This document shows, in pieces, positions 9,989 to 20,470 of a DNA stretch of 21,415 nucleotides. Both the position numbers and the translations under genes were made by a program. This DNA is from Irineochytrium annulatum. Its lineage: Eukaryota; Chytridiomycota; Chytridiomycetes; Chytridiales; Chytridiaceae. The first letter of the stretch is position 1. Every line of letters starts with the position of its first letter. The stretch is from NCBI GenBank assembly GCA_027600665.1, contig JADGJL010000431.1, positions 1 to 21,415 of the forward strand, read 5' to 3'. The notes beneath the pieces are model-generated. The model worked only from the letters and a program-made list of their open reading frames with translations. It was not told the origin of the DNA and did not search any database.

Positions 9989-12900
9989 CTACTCGACAAC
10001 AAATCGTTCCGCTTCATCATCCCCGTCGTCCTTAAACACATTGAGAGGCACCTTCATGTCGATTTCGACGTTCCGGCTCCTAACAATGTTTTCCAACGCC
10101 TAAATTTATTTAAATTTGCGAAAATTCAGCATCTGGGCACCGCAAAGAAGTCGAGTATACTTACAAAGGTATCTAACGGCACCGCGTCGGTACACCTTCG
10201 GAAGCAATATGAGTTGATGTCCTCCAGTAACCCCGTAATAGACCCATCGTCATCCGAGATCGAGTTCGACCCGCCGAGAATTCTATACCGCATCGATTCG
10301 ACGTCGATCTGGATTTTCTGGAGGCCTGTCGTCGATATCGACCGGAATCTGATCTCCTCGAGATACGCCTGTTGCCAACAAAAAAAACACGCGTAAGACG
10401 CCATGTCTTACCCAACCAAAAAAAGTACAAACCTTGATAAGGATCTTCGCAACAGCCCGAATAAACGGCGTCCGACCCATCTCCACCTTCCCGAAAAACT
10501 CAATCCGATCCTGAAACAGCTTCCCGATCCCATCCAACAGCGAATCAAACTTCCCCGGCCCACCCGAATGCTGCTGCTGCGGATACCCCGGCGGCGCCAG
10601 CGCGCCACCACCCCCAATCCCTAATGTCGACCCGACAGCAAGACTATTTGCCCTGCTGTGCGCGTTGCTCTGCCCGCCGACCGACGACGGATTAGACCCG
10701 CTCCTTTCGGCGCCCAACGTCAGGCTCTTCTTCAAAGCAAACATCCCCGTCCCCAGCATATTCCCCAGCGGAGTCGCTCCGGCGTTGGGGGGCCCTGCGC
10801 TCCCGCTGCTGTTCGCGAAACCCCTCATACTTGATGACCGGGGCACAGCGGCGTGCAGCGTGGACGCGGCGGAGCTTGACGTGCCGTTCGTCCGCTGAGG
10901 GGATGTCGAGGCGGAGTTTCCACCCATTGACGAGGTGGTCGGGGATGAAACGGTCGGCTGCGCGAGGGACATTGGGGGTAAGGGTGGTGTGCCGGGGCCC
11001 ATGGGGTTATAGATGGAAGCTGGGCGGGAAGAGAGGAAGGAGTTGCGTCGTTTCATATTAAGGTCTACATACAACCTCTAGTTTAGTAAACATTCCAGAT
11101 AGAAGATACTCACCTTTGCTGGTTCGATCGGGTGTCTCCTCGTCAAAAATGCTTATGATTTCAAGCTCTGCATTAGAAAACTTGTCTAATACGTCGTCGA
11201 ATATCGGGTTAGTCCGACTTGGCGAATCCGCGGCGTGCCAGTTTTCTAAGGATATGTATCGAATCACGGGGTTCGTGATAATTTCCGCGACGATGGAAAG
11301 ATATCGCGCCGATAAGTCCTTTCAGGCAAAATGAAAAGCGGTGTCAGCATCACGCAATCCAACAAAAAAGTGTCTTTTGTCACCTGGACGATCAACCTCC
11401 ACCTCGCGATGACCTGCCTCCCCGCCTGAGCCACCTCCGATCCCTTCCAATGATGCCCGAAGTCCGATGACGTCCCTACCGTCCCGCTCCCAGTCCAAGC
11501 CTCCTGCCCACCGCCGTACCCCTTAGACTTCAGATGCGAGGTCGGCACCGACCCTCCAGACGCCGTCACAATTAGCAGATTTCTTCTCGCGGCATCAGAT
11601 GTCGTTGCGGCGTTCTTCTTCGTCTGCATGATGTGCTGCTTGTGTTCCGCATGCGTCGGGTGATGATGAAGCACCGCGTCAATGAAAGTCGAGTACGAAA
11701 CGTCGATGAAACCTTGGGTTACGTCGTGGCTGCATTTGCAGAGAACCATCGTCACGTTAGAAGGAGGCGCTTTATAATCTCGTTTATGAACGATAGCAAC
11801 ATAATCCTTGTCGATAATTAGGATGGAAACACTTTAAGAAGTAGCGAACCGTCAACATCTTGCCCAAGTCTAGCCAGAACTCTTCGAAACCCTTGACCAT
11901 CAAATCGAGCACGTCCTCCACCTTTGTTCCCTTGCAACTGGAGAAGCTAAGATCAGATGGCACAAGTGTGTTGAGCAACGGGAACGCCTTCTCGAACAAC
12001 GTCGATTTGAGCGTGTTGATTGTCTTGTAGATGAACTGCTTCCGGTCATCTGCCTCGACGTCCGAAGCTGTCATCAATGTCGCTAAACTTTACGGTAAAC
12101 AGCGGTCCGTGCTGAAGCGAATCCTACCGAAGAAGTTCTCTCGAATCGTCGCAAAGATCTTCTTGACGATTTCCTCGTAAAAGTCAACGATGAGCGTTTC
12201 CACCCTGACATCGGTTTGCAAGATGCTGATCGTAGAAGGAGTCGAGCCTAGATCGCGACTAACGGCATCCAAAATCAAGAGGGGAAGACTCGGAGACCAG
12301 CTCCAAATGTCTTTCTCCTTTTCACGAGTTAAAGACGTAAGTGAAAACAATTTATCAAACACCAAGCAAGTTAGTACCTTAACGGCAAGCATATCCTTAA
12401 CGATAGCATTGTAGTCCCGTAAAACCTTGTCGACGCCTCGCATCAGCGACCGCTGTGCCTCATCCCGTTGCTATCCGCGTTGTCAGCCCAACTCCACCTC
12501 TCTTCGCAATCTCACCTCAGCGGTCAGCTTCGCCGTGATCACTAACTTGTCGTCCGGCTTGGTGTCCCTCCTTTGAGCCGGCGTATCCTCGTCCGCTGAT
12601 AAGAAACAATCGCAAAACGCGCCGATAAACTCCGTGAAGGCACTGAGGTAGGTTTTGTTCAGGTAGGAAATCTTCGTAACTTCCAACGGCGGCTCCTTTT
12701 CCGCGTCTCGCGGCGACGAGGCACCCGCTGATGACGCCACATGCGATGCTTCCGGTTTCATACTGGCCATATGCTTAAATGCGTCGGCTTTGATGGTCTC
12801 CATGTGACCCTCCATGCTTCAAGACGATTAGTACAAGTCCCGCGAAACCAAAATCTACGTTTTTAAATACTCGGCAGCCAGCTCGGTCGGGAACTGCTGT

Positions 12901-14210
12901 TTAAGCCCGATCAACAAGCTAAGACTCTCCGTTATCTCGCTCGGGGTTGACTATAGACCGCTTAATAATCATTTCAAGCACGCAACACACCTTCGGATTC
13001 TTCATCTTCTCCCGCACCTTGACCCCCACCCGGACCATCGTGTCGTCGCACTCTTCCTTAATCTTTCGAAACGCGGGGATGTGGCTGTAATGCACCAACA
13101 ACGCGCTCGAGTTCATGTACGAGCGGACCGCGTTCTTGTACTTGCCCTCCTTCAAGCAAGTCTCCAACTGTGTCGGGAGCTCGAAGACGAAGTTCAGCTG
13201 CATTAGGATTAGCTTAGGTATAAGGATACAGCTTTCATCTCACCTTCTGAAGGAGGTTGTGCACGCCGCTCAGCTGATGAATTCGGGCACGCTTCGGCGC
13301 TAGCGCTGCATTGATGGCCTCGCTCCCGGTCGAGATAGCCTTGAACTTCTCCTGCAGTTGCGCCATGTCCGAGTCCATCGCCTCCACACGATCCCGCATC
13401 TACACAGATAAGTCAAACCCAAACCCCCAAAGTCTAACCGATCGGATGGTGTCCGTTGCTGCGATGAACTTGTTGTAATTTTGATAGACAAGGGTTTTCA
13501 TCTGTCCATCAAGCTCCTTGATTTCTGAGATCCGTTATGACAATCCCAAGAATACCACAAAAAGTACCGGAGATGAGCTCGGTGTCAGTCCGTATAAGAT
13601 CCGTCAACGGCTTCTCATACATAAGCTTATTAATAAATGTCGCCGAAATGAACGCCTCCGAGTCTGACCAAAAGTCCGGCATTAGTCCACCGGCGTTCTC
13701 CACAAAAGCGATAGGACTCTCCCCAAACGCAGCACACCCACCCAAATCCATCGGATCGGCACCCCACGGCTTGATCGACGGCTGCTCATCCTGTGGCTCG
13801 GGCGCCGGCGCGTCGTCTGCGATCCCATAAAAGTCCTTCAACTGGATCCGCTTTCTCTGCCTCGGGGGCGAGTTTAACGCGCCCGTGCTCGTGGAATGCA
13901 CAGACGCGGCGTCCCCGTCCCGGTTGTGAAAGTTGGTCGTGCTGTTGCTCCCACCCCCTCCGGCCCCCGCGCTAGATCTCCCAACGCCCGGCCCGATGTC
14001 ACCCGTGCTGTGGTGCGGGGAGGGTATGTACGGGCCCCCGTGAGCGGGCGAGGAGCGGGAGGCAGAGGTCGCGGCCGAGGTCGCGGGCGACCTAGAGATA
14101 TTCGACACGTGCGGGGAGATCGGAGTCGCGGGGGATATGGGCGGAGGGGCCATGGAGGACGCCAGTGGTGCTTTCCAGGAAGGCTCGTCAAGCGGGGCTG
14201 GCCGATGCAT
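9989..14210 (-). CDS. VPS51: Vps51, subunit of the GARP/EARP tethering complexes
   Basis: Tethers endosome-derived vesicles at the trans-Golgi. Thirteen exons: 13568-14210, 13439-13524, 13244-13399, 12991-13197, 12859-12950, 12516-12816, 12128-12470, 11850-12082, 11384-11806, 11114-11318, 10433-11064, 10165-10368 and 9989-10099, about 1211 residues. After a Pro/Ser/Gly-rich leader comes [12 protein letters not shown] (119-130), then [15 protein letters not shown] and, across a 43-nt intron, [19 protein letters not shown]: the Vps51 core, with coiled-coil text to [15 protein letters not shown]. The C-terminus contains [14 protein letters not shown]. Phases agree at every junction. Most introns are 39-49 nt. 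The segment 12318-12377 could be one more in-frame intron (then about 1191 residues). Intron 11807-11849 uses a GTTCGC donor and AAG acceptor and is the least certain, but it resolves a frame change. The exon 10433-11064 inserts a long Ser/Gly/Pro-rich linker. Confidence 0.88.
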
Positions 14211-14357
14211 CCGTCGCGAGTTTGACCTCGATCCTTGATCGGCGAATCAAGTATCTAATAATTACTGTAAGATGTTCACAATGTTGCGAAGGGCAGAACA
14301 AAATGGCGGGACATCATCATTAGCGTTGTAGGCCTTTCCAATAGAACAACAATGAAG

Positions 14358-15098
14358 TTATGGGTTGCGTTTCTGAGCACATTGAGCGGTGGTGACGGAT
14401 TCCGGCGGAAGGAAGTCGTGCAGAGGGGGGAACCGAACTGGGGTTGCGGCTAGGATGCGGACGACGGCAGTGCGCACGACGGATGTGGTGTCACGAAAGC
14501 CGGAAGGAGGCTCGTCGTGCATGCTGCTGTACAGGACATCAAGATGGTGGGAGAACACGCGGAAAGGAACAACGTCGTCTTCCCCAAGTTCGCGCACGCT
14601 TGATCAGCCTTACGCGACGACGGCAGTCCATACCCGTCCATCCGGGACGCGACCGCTTTCTTCGTACCATTAACGAGGGATTATGGGCTGGCCGAGCTCT
14701 TCGCGTGGCGCGGACGGCATGGAGGCTCGGTTGTGCGTGATACGGACAGCAGTCACGGCATTATGGTAGGTTAAAAGCTCGGCTCCCTGAACGGATTTGG
14801 GCGCCAACGTCTCGACTAGCTGCCGCAGCTGGTGCTTTATTGCTTTATTGGTGAGGACTGACTGTGATCCTGGAACTGTCCTAGCGATGTGCTCTTAGGA
14901 AAAGGTATTGGACTGTTGAGGAGGTGCTGCTGAGAAATTACTGACCTACCGGGCTGCCGGGCATCGACAAGACGCTCGTGGGAGGCGGTCGAGAGAGTTC
15001 GGACTTGGCAGAGTGGTTTCCGTCGGAAAATCGTCGATATTAATTCTGCTTATTGAATTTGTATTGCTATGACAGATGAACAACAGCGAAGATGACAT
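14358..15098 (-). CDS. Putative small three-exon gene, function unknown
   Basis: Not recognised. A complete model can be built: ATG at 15098, exons 14950-15098, 14675-14880 and 14358-14578, introns of 69 and 96 nt, stop at 14358, 191 residues. Exons B and C read like protein with GC-rich third positions, for example LRQLVETLAPKSVQGAELL and VVPFRVFSHHLDVLYSS. The 5' part is ambiguous. If the acceptor at 14894 is used instead, exon A must be read in another frame (14950-15049), giving FRRKPLCQVRTLSTAS, which looks like a mitochondrial leader, joined to HERLVDARQPEHIARTVPG; that version needs an upstream start exon I could not find. It lies between the VPS51 start and the DGAT2 stop, same strand. 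It could also be a gene relic. Confidence 0.4.
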
Positions 15099-15504
15099 TG
15101 AATCTGGTTAGCTCCTTATTTTGCCTTCCTTTTTTTATTTTTCTCTGCCACATATGAGAGAGCCTTTCGCGAAAGCGGCCGCGAACGTCGATTCGGCATG
15201 GTACAGCGAACGATCCTACTGGCTAGCTGCAGGAAGTGTCCGATCTCTTTTTGTGGGTTTTCCCTCTTTCTTCTTCCAAGCCTCAGTGCGTCTCGTGTAT
15301 TATTCTTCGTTATGTATTGTTCCGGAATAATTTCGCCAAATGTCTGGTTAAAAAACGGATTAAGATATGCCTGCTGGACAGTTCCGTCGTGGTTTCCAAG
15401 TATCTAGTCGAAGCCGGTTTGCTGTGTAGAGCTATTTTATTTACTGTCTCGGTGGAGTAAATTACCACAATACAAAGTCGAAATGTCATTACTGCTGAAA
15501 GGTC
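15099..15504. other. Gap between DGAT2 stop and the putative small gene
   Basis: AT-rich with several T-runs on the plus strand (near 15128-15142). Plus-strand frames here are short and Phe/Ser-rich and do not look coding. It probably holds the DGAT2 3' UTR and the promoter, or a first exon, of the small minus-strand gene. Confidence 0.35.
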
Positions 15505-17076
15505 CTACTTAATAAACTCCATATCCCGAATTCTGTCCTTGTGGAACAAGTCCTTATACTCGTCGTAGAGTGCAGTCAGATGTTGAAGGTACCTAAAACG
15601 GGATCAGTCCAGCCCAACCACGTGGATTTACCTGACGTGAAGGTCGTTAATCTGGTCCTCAGTCGGATGCTCGACGACGGTGACCTCAAGAGGAGATCCA
15701 ACTGCACAACACAAGGTCAATATGCGCTGTAAGCCTTTTAAGTCCACATACCGACAGTGACCAGCCGCTTCTGATGCGGAAAGATCCCCCACCGCCCCAC
15801 AAATGAAGGGAACGCGAACTTCCCCATCCGCTGCGTGATTTCTGTCATCTTCTTTGAGAACGGGGTCTCAACGCGGACGAAGATGTCGTTCTCGCCGAAA
15901 GTAATCATGGGCACTAAAGCCGCACCCGAGTGTAACGCGAGCTTGCAAAAACCTTTGCGCTTCTTGATCACGAGATCCATTGTCCGCGGCTCCATGTGCA
16001 GGAACTCCTCGCCGCCGCCGGTGATCTGCAAAGCTTCAGACAAAGTATGCGGGAGAAGTCGTACCAGTAAGAGAGCTCTGCCGCAGGCTCCCTTCACGGG
16101 CTTGACGACAGCCTCGAGACCCTTCCGATCCACGCTAACCATGCCCATCGACAGTAGGAACTCCCTCCAGATAGGTAGCCGAAAGTTTAGCGGGAGAGTC
16201 GTCGGGAAGATGGAGATCTAGAAGCATTAGAGAGTCAATGTCGTAAGAGCTTACCTTTGGGAACAAAGCCTCCATCACTTTCGTGTTGCTCGACCAGTTC
16301 GCAAACGTCCCGAGAGCATACACGCCGTGTGGGTGAGCGCACACGACTTTCCGTAAAATCTCATCAGCCACTCAGAGGTGGGTGAAAGAATGCCTACTGT
16401 AGTTTTGGTCTGTTCTCAGATCGCAAGTCTTGACCAGCCTAGCGTCGAAATAGCCCCGAAACAAGTCCCAGATGCCGAGCTCGAAAAACCACTTCCCGAC
16501 ACCCATCCTCCCGCCCCACGCGCCTTTCAGCTCCGCTTTCCTGTCCAGCGTGCTGACCCAGCAGATGTAAACGAGTAAGGACGGGATCGCCGTGTACGGG
16601 TACATGGCAATCGCGAAGAGGATGACGAGGTTGACGCCGATGATGAGGATGGGGATGAGCGCCATCCAGAACGACACGGTGACTATCTGTGCCGTCTCGT
16701 TCTTCGGGTATGAATACGACAGTGCCGGCGCGACGATCGCACCTTTTTATAAATCAGCGACGTAATAACGCCCAGCATCAAGCAGCATACCAGTCTCCGG
16801 AATGATTCCCACGGGGATGCCGCCGATCGCGTTCGTCGGCATGGAAACATCAGGAGATGGCTTCGTAAAGACTGCCGTGTGAGCTGGCCCCGACTCTCGC
16901 TTGTGGGGCCGATCAACTTCGGGAACCTCGGCTTCAGTCAGATCATCGTCCGTGTTGATGTACTCGATGTTCGTGAACTCTTCGGTCGACGCATCGTCGG
17001 CGATGACATCGTCGACCTCCTCCGCGAGGAGGGACTGCCGCTCGTCGCGCTCGGCCTGCTTTGTGGTCGAGGGCAT
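15505..17076 (-). CDS. DGAT2: Diacylglycerol O-acyltransferase, DGAT2 family
   Basis: Makes triacylglycerol from diacylglycerol and acyl-CoA at the endoplasmic reticulum and lipid droplets. Seven exons: 16791-17076, 16398-16742, 16255-16346, 16065-16217, 15752-16025, 15632-15701 and 15505-15592, 435 residues. An acidic leader of about 95 residues precedes a membrane hairpin (about 118-158). LVKTCDLRTDQNY leads, across a 51-nt intron, into the catalytic block CAHPHGVYALG (HPHG at 215-218). Further family blocks are LNFRLPIWREFLLSMGMVSVDRK, ITGGGEEFL, LALHSGAALVPMITFGEND, and near the end VVEHPTEDQINDLH. The introns are short (37, 39, 39, 48, 50, 51 nt). The 39-nt intron 16026-16064 is stop-free; removing it joins ALLL to ITGGGEEFL, matching the family. 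It is divergent from the decayed gene at 17280. Confidence 0.92.
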
Positions 17077-17279
17077 CCAGGTGTGAGAGTTGGATGTCGG
17101 ATGTCGTCAGTGGAGTCCGTCAAAGTCGCGTCGGCCCGACCCAGCATGCCAGGACTGCGAAGCTGCGTGGCACGGACAGGGAACAAAACCAGCATGGAAC
17201 GCGTGTGAAAACGATATATACAGCAGGCTAAAACCGGTTTTCATCGCGTTATCCTCAAAATCCAGCAAGCTATTTGTAT
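17077..17279. promoter_or_regulatory. Upstream region of DGAT2
   Basis: It contains TATATA at 17215-17220, about 140 bases upstream of the DGAT2 start; the motif reads the same on both strands. GC content drops towards the right end. On the plus strand no usable ATG leads into the coding-like text that follows at 17289. Confidence 0.35.
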
Positions 17280-18139
17280 AATTTCCCGAAACCCTTGCGC
17301 CAGCTTCTGGAGCGCAGCGGATTGCTCCGCACGCGCGACATCAGTTACTGCAATCGCGGTTATCACCATCAACGATTCGGCCCTCCTTGAGCGCTACTTG
17401 GCCCACCCACGCCTCGAACGCGAACGTGAGCAGCCCTCCGAGCCGGTCTGGCCCACCCTCTTCAACAACGCGATGTCGTCAACGCAAGTTCTCGTCGGGA
17501 ATGAGCAATGCTACTTTGTCCACCACTTCATCGTCAAGTACTCCAGCATGCTCGAAAGCACATGAGGCGCGGCTGAAGCTCACTCGGGTGCCTCACTTGA
17601 TAGCTTCCACAAAATTCTTAGAGTCCATGTACAGCAAAACAAACTCTGCAGCCTCTCCGACGACGAACCCAACAACTGCTGCTCTGGCTGACGCGGGGGC
17701 TTACCAGGACGCTGCTTAGGATGGTCGCCACCCGCCTGCGCTTGTATACTCACGACCTCGACATCGTCACGTTCGACAGGGCCTGTGAACTTCTGGAGAG
17801 AGTTCGGGAGCTCCAGCTGGGATCGCTCGCCGATGTCGTCAAGGGGCTTGCTGCTCTGGACGATTTTCGCGGAGGAGTGAGCCTGTGGCGGCATGCTCGT
17901 CAAGAGCTCGCACCCACCTTGAAAAAGCAGTTGTATCCCGACGACATGATTGTGCTGGCGGGGTCGGGGCCGGGGAGGAACGTTCAGGACAGGATGGGAA
18001 CAGGTGCGCTCGTCAGCGTGATGAACGTGAGCCTAGGGCAATATCAAGTGAACGGTGATGGACCTCAGGGATACCTCGAGCACCGGACTTCAGGCAGAGG
18101 ATGAGGGGAAGGAACGCCGTCAGAAAGCGTAAACAGTAG
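17280..18139 (+). pseudogene. Decayed or mis-framed protein-coding gene, family unknown
   Basis: Coding-like text on the plus strand jumps between frames. From 17289 one frame reads KPLRQLLERSGLLRTRDIS; near 17341 it moves to another frame with TINDSALLERYLAHPRLERE and PVWPTLFNNAMS; a TGA stands at 17563-17565; the same frame continues as FHKILRVHVQQNKLCSLSDDE; near 17670 it returns to the first frame with LLLWLTRGLTRTLLRMVATR and a helical, Leu-rich stretch to about 17990. Removing 18004-18068 (GT...CTCAG) gives a basic tail ending RMRGRNAVRKRKQ, stop at 18139. There is no GT between about 17651 and 17720, so the last frame change cannot be a simple intron. No start ATG precedes 17289. This points to a pseudogene, a sequence error, or a multi-intron gene I have not solved. 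I do not recognise the family. Confidence 0.4.
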
Positions 18140-19219
18140 CGCAAAACTTATGCAGGGTTGCTTCTCGTGCAGGTCGTAATGTGAAAATGCACAGGAAGAT
18201 GTTTGCATAGTAATGTCATGGAATATACTTCAGTTTACTTCGTTCGGAATCTTACGTCTCGCTGTAGTCCTGCGAGTGGCCGTTCAGTAATAAAGCTCTT
18301 TGATGGTGTACGCAGCGCTTTTTCTCATTTCCTCCATCAGCTGTAGGTCTTGCCTTGCATACGGTCTATCAAAAATGTTACTCTCCACACGCAGAAGCTC
18401 TTGCTCACTTTTAATTTATTTGTTGTTTCGCAATATCTAGTGCTCCGGACGGTAGCTTAGATGGCGCGATGATCTGCTTCTACATCTGTCGAACACACCA
18501 ACAGGCCGTAGGTCCCTGCCCCCATCCTCGCCCGCAGCAACAACATATTGATCGCAACAGATGATCGAAGCCTCCTTGCTGACTGCACCGCAACGCAACG
18601 CGTGGCAAGAGGGGCCCATGTGCCGCGTGCGGCATATGGACAGGAGAGATTAGACGAGGGTCCGGAACCGGAACTCGGTAAGGAGAAGGCGCGGGGTCCC
18701 CAACAAGCCCTTTCGTCTCTCGTTTACGCCATGCCACCGGCTAGCCATGCACACCAGTCCCGCCAACGAAGTTTAGGCATAATTACACGGCCGGAAGTTG
18801 TTCGGACCCCATTAAGCGACATAATTATCATAAGCAAAATGCTTGATGCGAGATTCCTTGAGGTGGAAACCCGGCCAGAAACAAGAGAAAAAATGGTTAC
18901 GCTGGATATATCGCCACCCACGATTATACGGGCCGGCATCACCTCTTGACATTAAGCCCACAGGGAAGCCACTGCTGATGATAACTCTCATTAAACGGGC
19001 AACTGCTTATTTGAGCTACGAGAGATAGAGGTCAACCTTCAACGAGCGCAGACGACACGGAGCTGAGCCGGACCTGCCAAAGAAGGAGGCCTCGTGAGCT
19101 CATAGTTCAACCATACGTGTTGTACGATCCCCACTTAGCCCGCACCAAGTTCCTTTCATAAGAAGCCAACCCCATCCATTGGAAACAAGCGCCAACCGCC
19201 CCTTGATCTTTCTTGCGTA
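18140..19219. other. Long intergenic region upstream of the zinc finger gene
   Basis: About 1.1 kb without convincing genes. Open frames here (for example 18548-18949 on the plus strand) have no family features and mixed codon use. The right end should be the promoter and 5' UTR of the C2H2 gene; it holds a CCCCT element (19199-19203), the core of stress-response elements, 17 bases before the ATG, and AT-rich patches near 18778-18840. Confidence 0.4.
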
Positions 19220-20470
19220 ATGGCCTTCTCTTCGCCCTCACCATCGACCGCGACTGCCAGCAGCTGCACCGGCGGCTGCACCCTGAGCGACATCTTCGAC
19301 GATTTTGTGGCCTCCACCCCCGTCGCCATCCCGCTCTCAAACCTGTCGCCGACACCGGACTGGCATTGGATCCACGACATTCTGCAGATCCCGACGCCGT
19401 CCATGAGCCCGATCATCCAGTCGTCGCCACTAGCGGCACCAGCGGCGCCTTCACCGTTCGAGTTTTCAAGAAAGTCGGACTTCACGAGCCATGGTCGTGC
19501 TCAAGGGCTCGACTTCTTCAACAACTCCTCCGGCCCGTCCCCGTGCATCCACACCAGCCATCAGCGACACTCCGATGCGCCACCGACGCCCTGTGCATGC
19601 GATCGGCGCGATTTCAGAACCACCCTGAACCACGCTCACTTCGCCACCGGCGCCACAATGCTCTCCCCGACGTTAAGCAACTCGCCCGCGTCCCTCATGC
19701 TCACTCTTCCGCCCAGCCCGGCCGCATTTAGCGACTTTTCCGGCTTTGGCGCGACGGATGTTGGCAGCCCGGCCTCCTACGCAGACCTGGCCGCCTTCCA
19801 CTCGCCATCGCGATCGCATTCGTGGTCGTCCGACTCGGCCGCCGCCCTTTCCCCCTCACCGCAAATGCAGCTCGACCACGCCATCCCTGCCGCATCTTTT
19901 GACCCTGCCGCTCCGCCGCCCCCCTGGTCCCTCTGGCCGACATCCGACGCCATCCTTCCCGCTTTCGCGACCCCGACCGTCCGCGCCACCGATTTCTTCC
20001 CTCCGAGCACGACAGCCACCCAGCTTCAGCCCGACACGCCGCGCCGGCGCGGCCCGCGCACAGCCAAGCGCACGGCCTCGGTCTCCTCCAACACCTCCGA
20101 TCGCGCATCCCCCCCGCGGCCGTCGGCTCCCTTCCCATGCCCACACTGCCCAAAGCTCCTCAAGTCGCCCTCCTCGCTCCGCCACCACCTCCGCCTCCAC
20201 TCGGGCCCGCCGAAGCGACACGTCTGCGCCGTGTGCGACCGCGCTTTCATAAGAAGGCAGGACATGCTCCGGCATGAGAGTGTGCACCTCGCGCCGGAGA
20301 GCTGGAAGTTCAAGTGCAGGGGTTGCGAGCGCGGGTTTAGGAGGCGGGATGGGTATGTTGGGCATGTGAGAGGTGGGAGGTGTGGGGTGGACGTGAAGGA
20401 GGTTGAGATGGAGCTGGGGTTGGAGGGTGGTGGTTTGGAGGGGTTGGTTGAGGAGGAGGTTGAGCCCTAA
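19220..20470 (+). CDS. C2H2 zinc finger transcription factor candidate
   Basis: Single-exon gene of 416 residues, probably a nuclear DNA-binding regulator. The first 300 residues are Ser/Pro/Ala-rich and look disordered, with scattered acidic-hydrophobic patches such as LSDIFDDFV (about 22-30) and FSDFSGFGATD. A basic stretch PRRRGPRTAKR precedes the fingers and may be a nuclear localisation signal. Finger 1: Cys307, Cys310, His323, His327. Finger 2: Cys336, Cys339, His352, His356. Finger 3: Cys366, Cys369, His382, then Cys388 in place of the last His, a C2HC form with a wider spacing. The tail is acidic (VEEEVEP). No intron is needed, unlike almost all other genes here. Target genes and pathway cannot be read from the sequence. 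Confidence 0.85.
   Translation: MAFSSPSPSTATASSCTGGCTLSDIFDDFVASTPVAIPLSNLSPTPDWHWIHDILQIPTPSMSPIIQSSPLAAPAAPSPFEFSRKSDFTSHGRAQGLDFFNNSSGPSPCIHTSHQRHSDAPPTPCACDRRDFRTTLNHAHFATGATMLSPTLSNSPASLMLTLPPSPAAFSDFSGFGATDVGSPASYADLAAFHSPSRSHSWSSDSAAALSPSPQMQLDHAIPAASFDPAAPPPPWSLWPTSDAILPAFATPTVRATDFFPPSTTATQLQPDTPRRRGPRTAKRTASVSSNTSDRASPPRPSAPFPCPHCPKLLKSPSSLRHHLRLHSGPPKRHVCAVCDRAFIRRQDMLRHESVHLAPESWKFKCRGCERGFRRRDGYVGHVRGGRCGVDVKEVEMELGLEGGGLEGLVEEEVEP

Noticed and set aside
10258..10275. GTTCGACCC, resembling a tRNA B box
   Set aside because: It lies within a VPS51 exon, and no matching A box or cloverleaf stems were found.
13896..14225. Plus-strand Gly/Arg-rich open frame
   Set aside because: It is antisense to the Pro/Ser/Gly-rich first exon of VPS51; the RGG-like text is a by-product of that composition.
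18548..18949. Plus-strand open frame of 133 codons
   Set aside because: Codon use is mixed, there is no domain, and no splice-supported extension was found; treated as intergenic.
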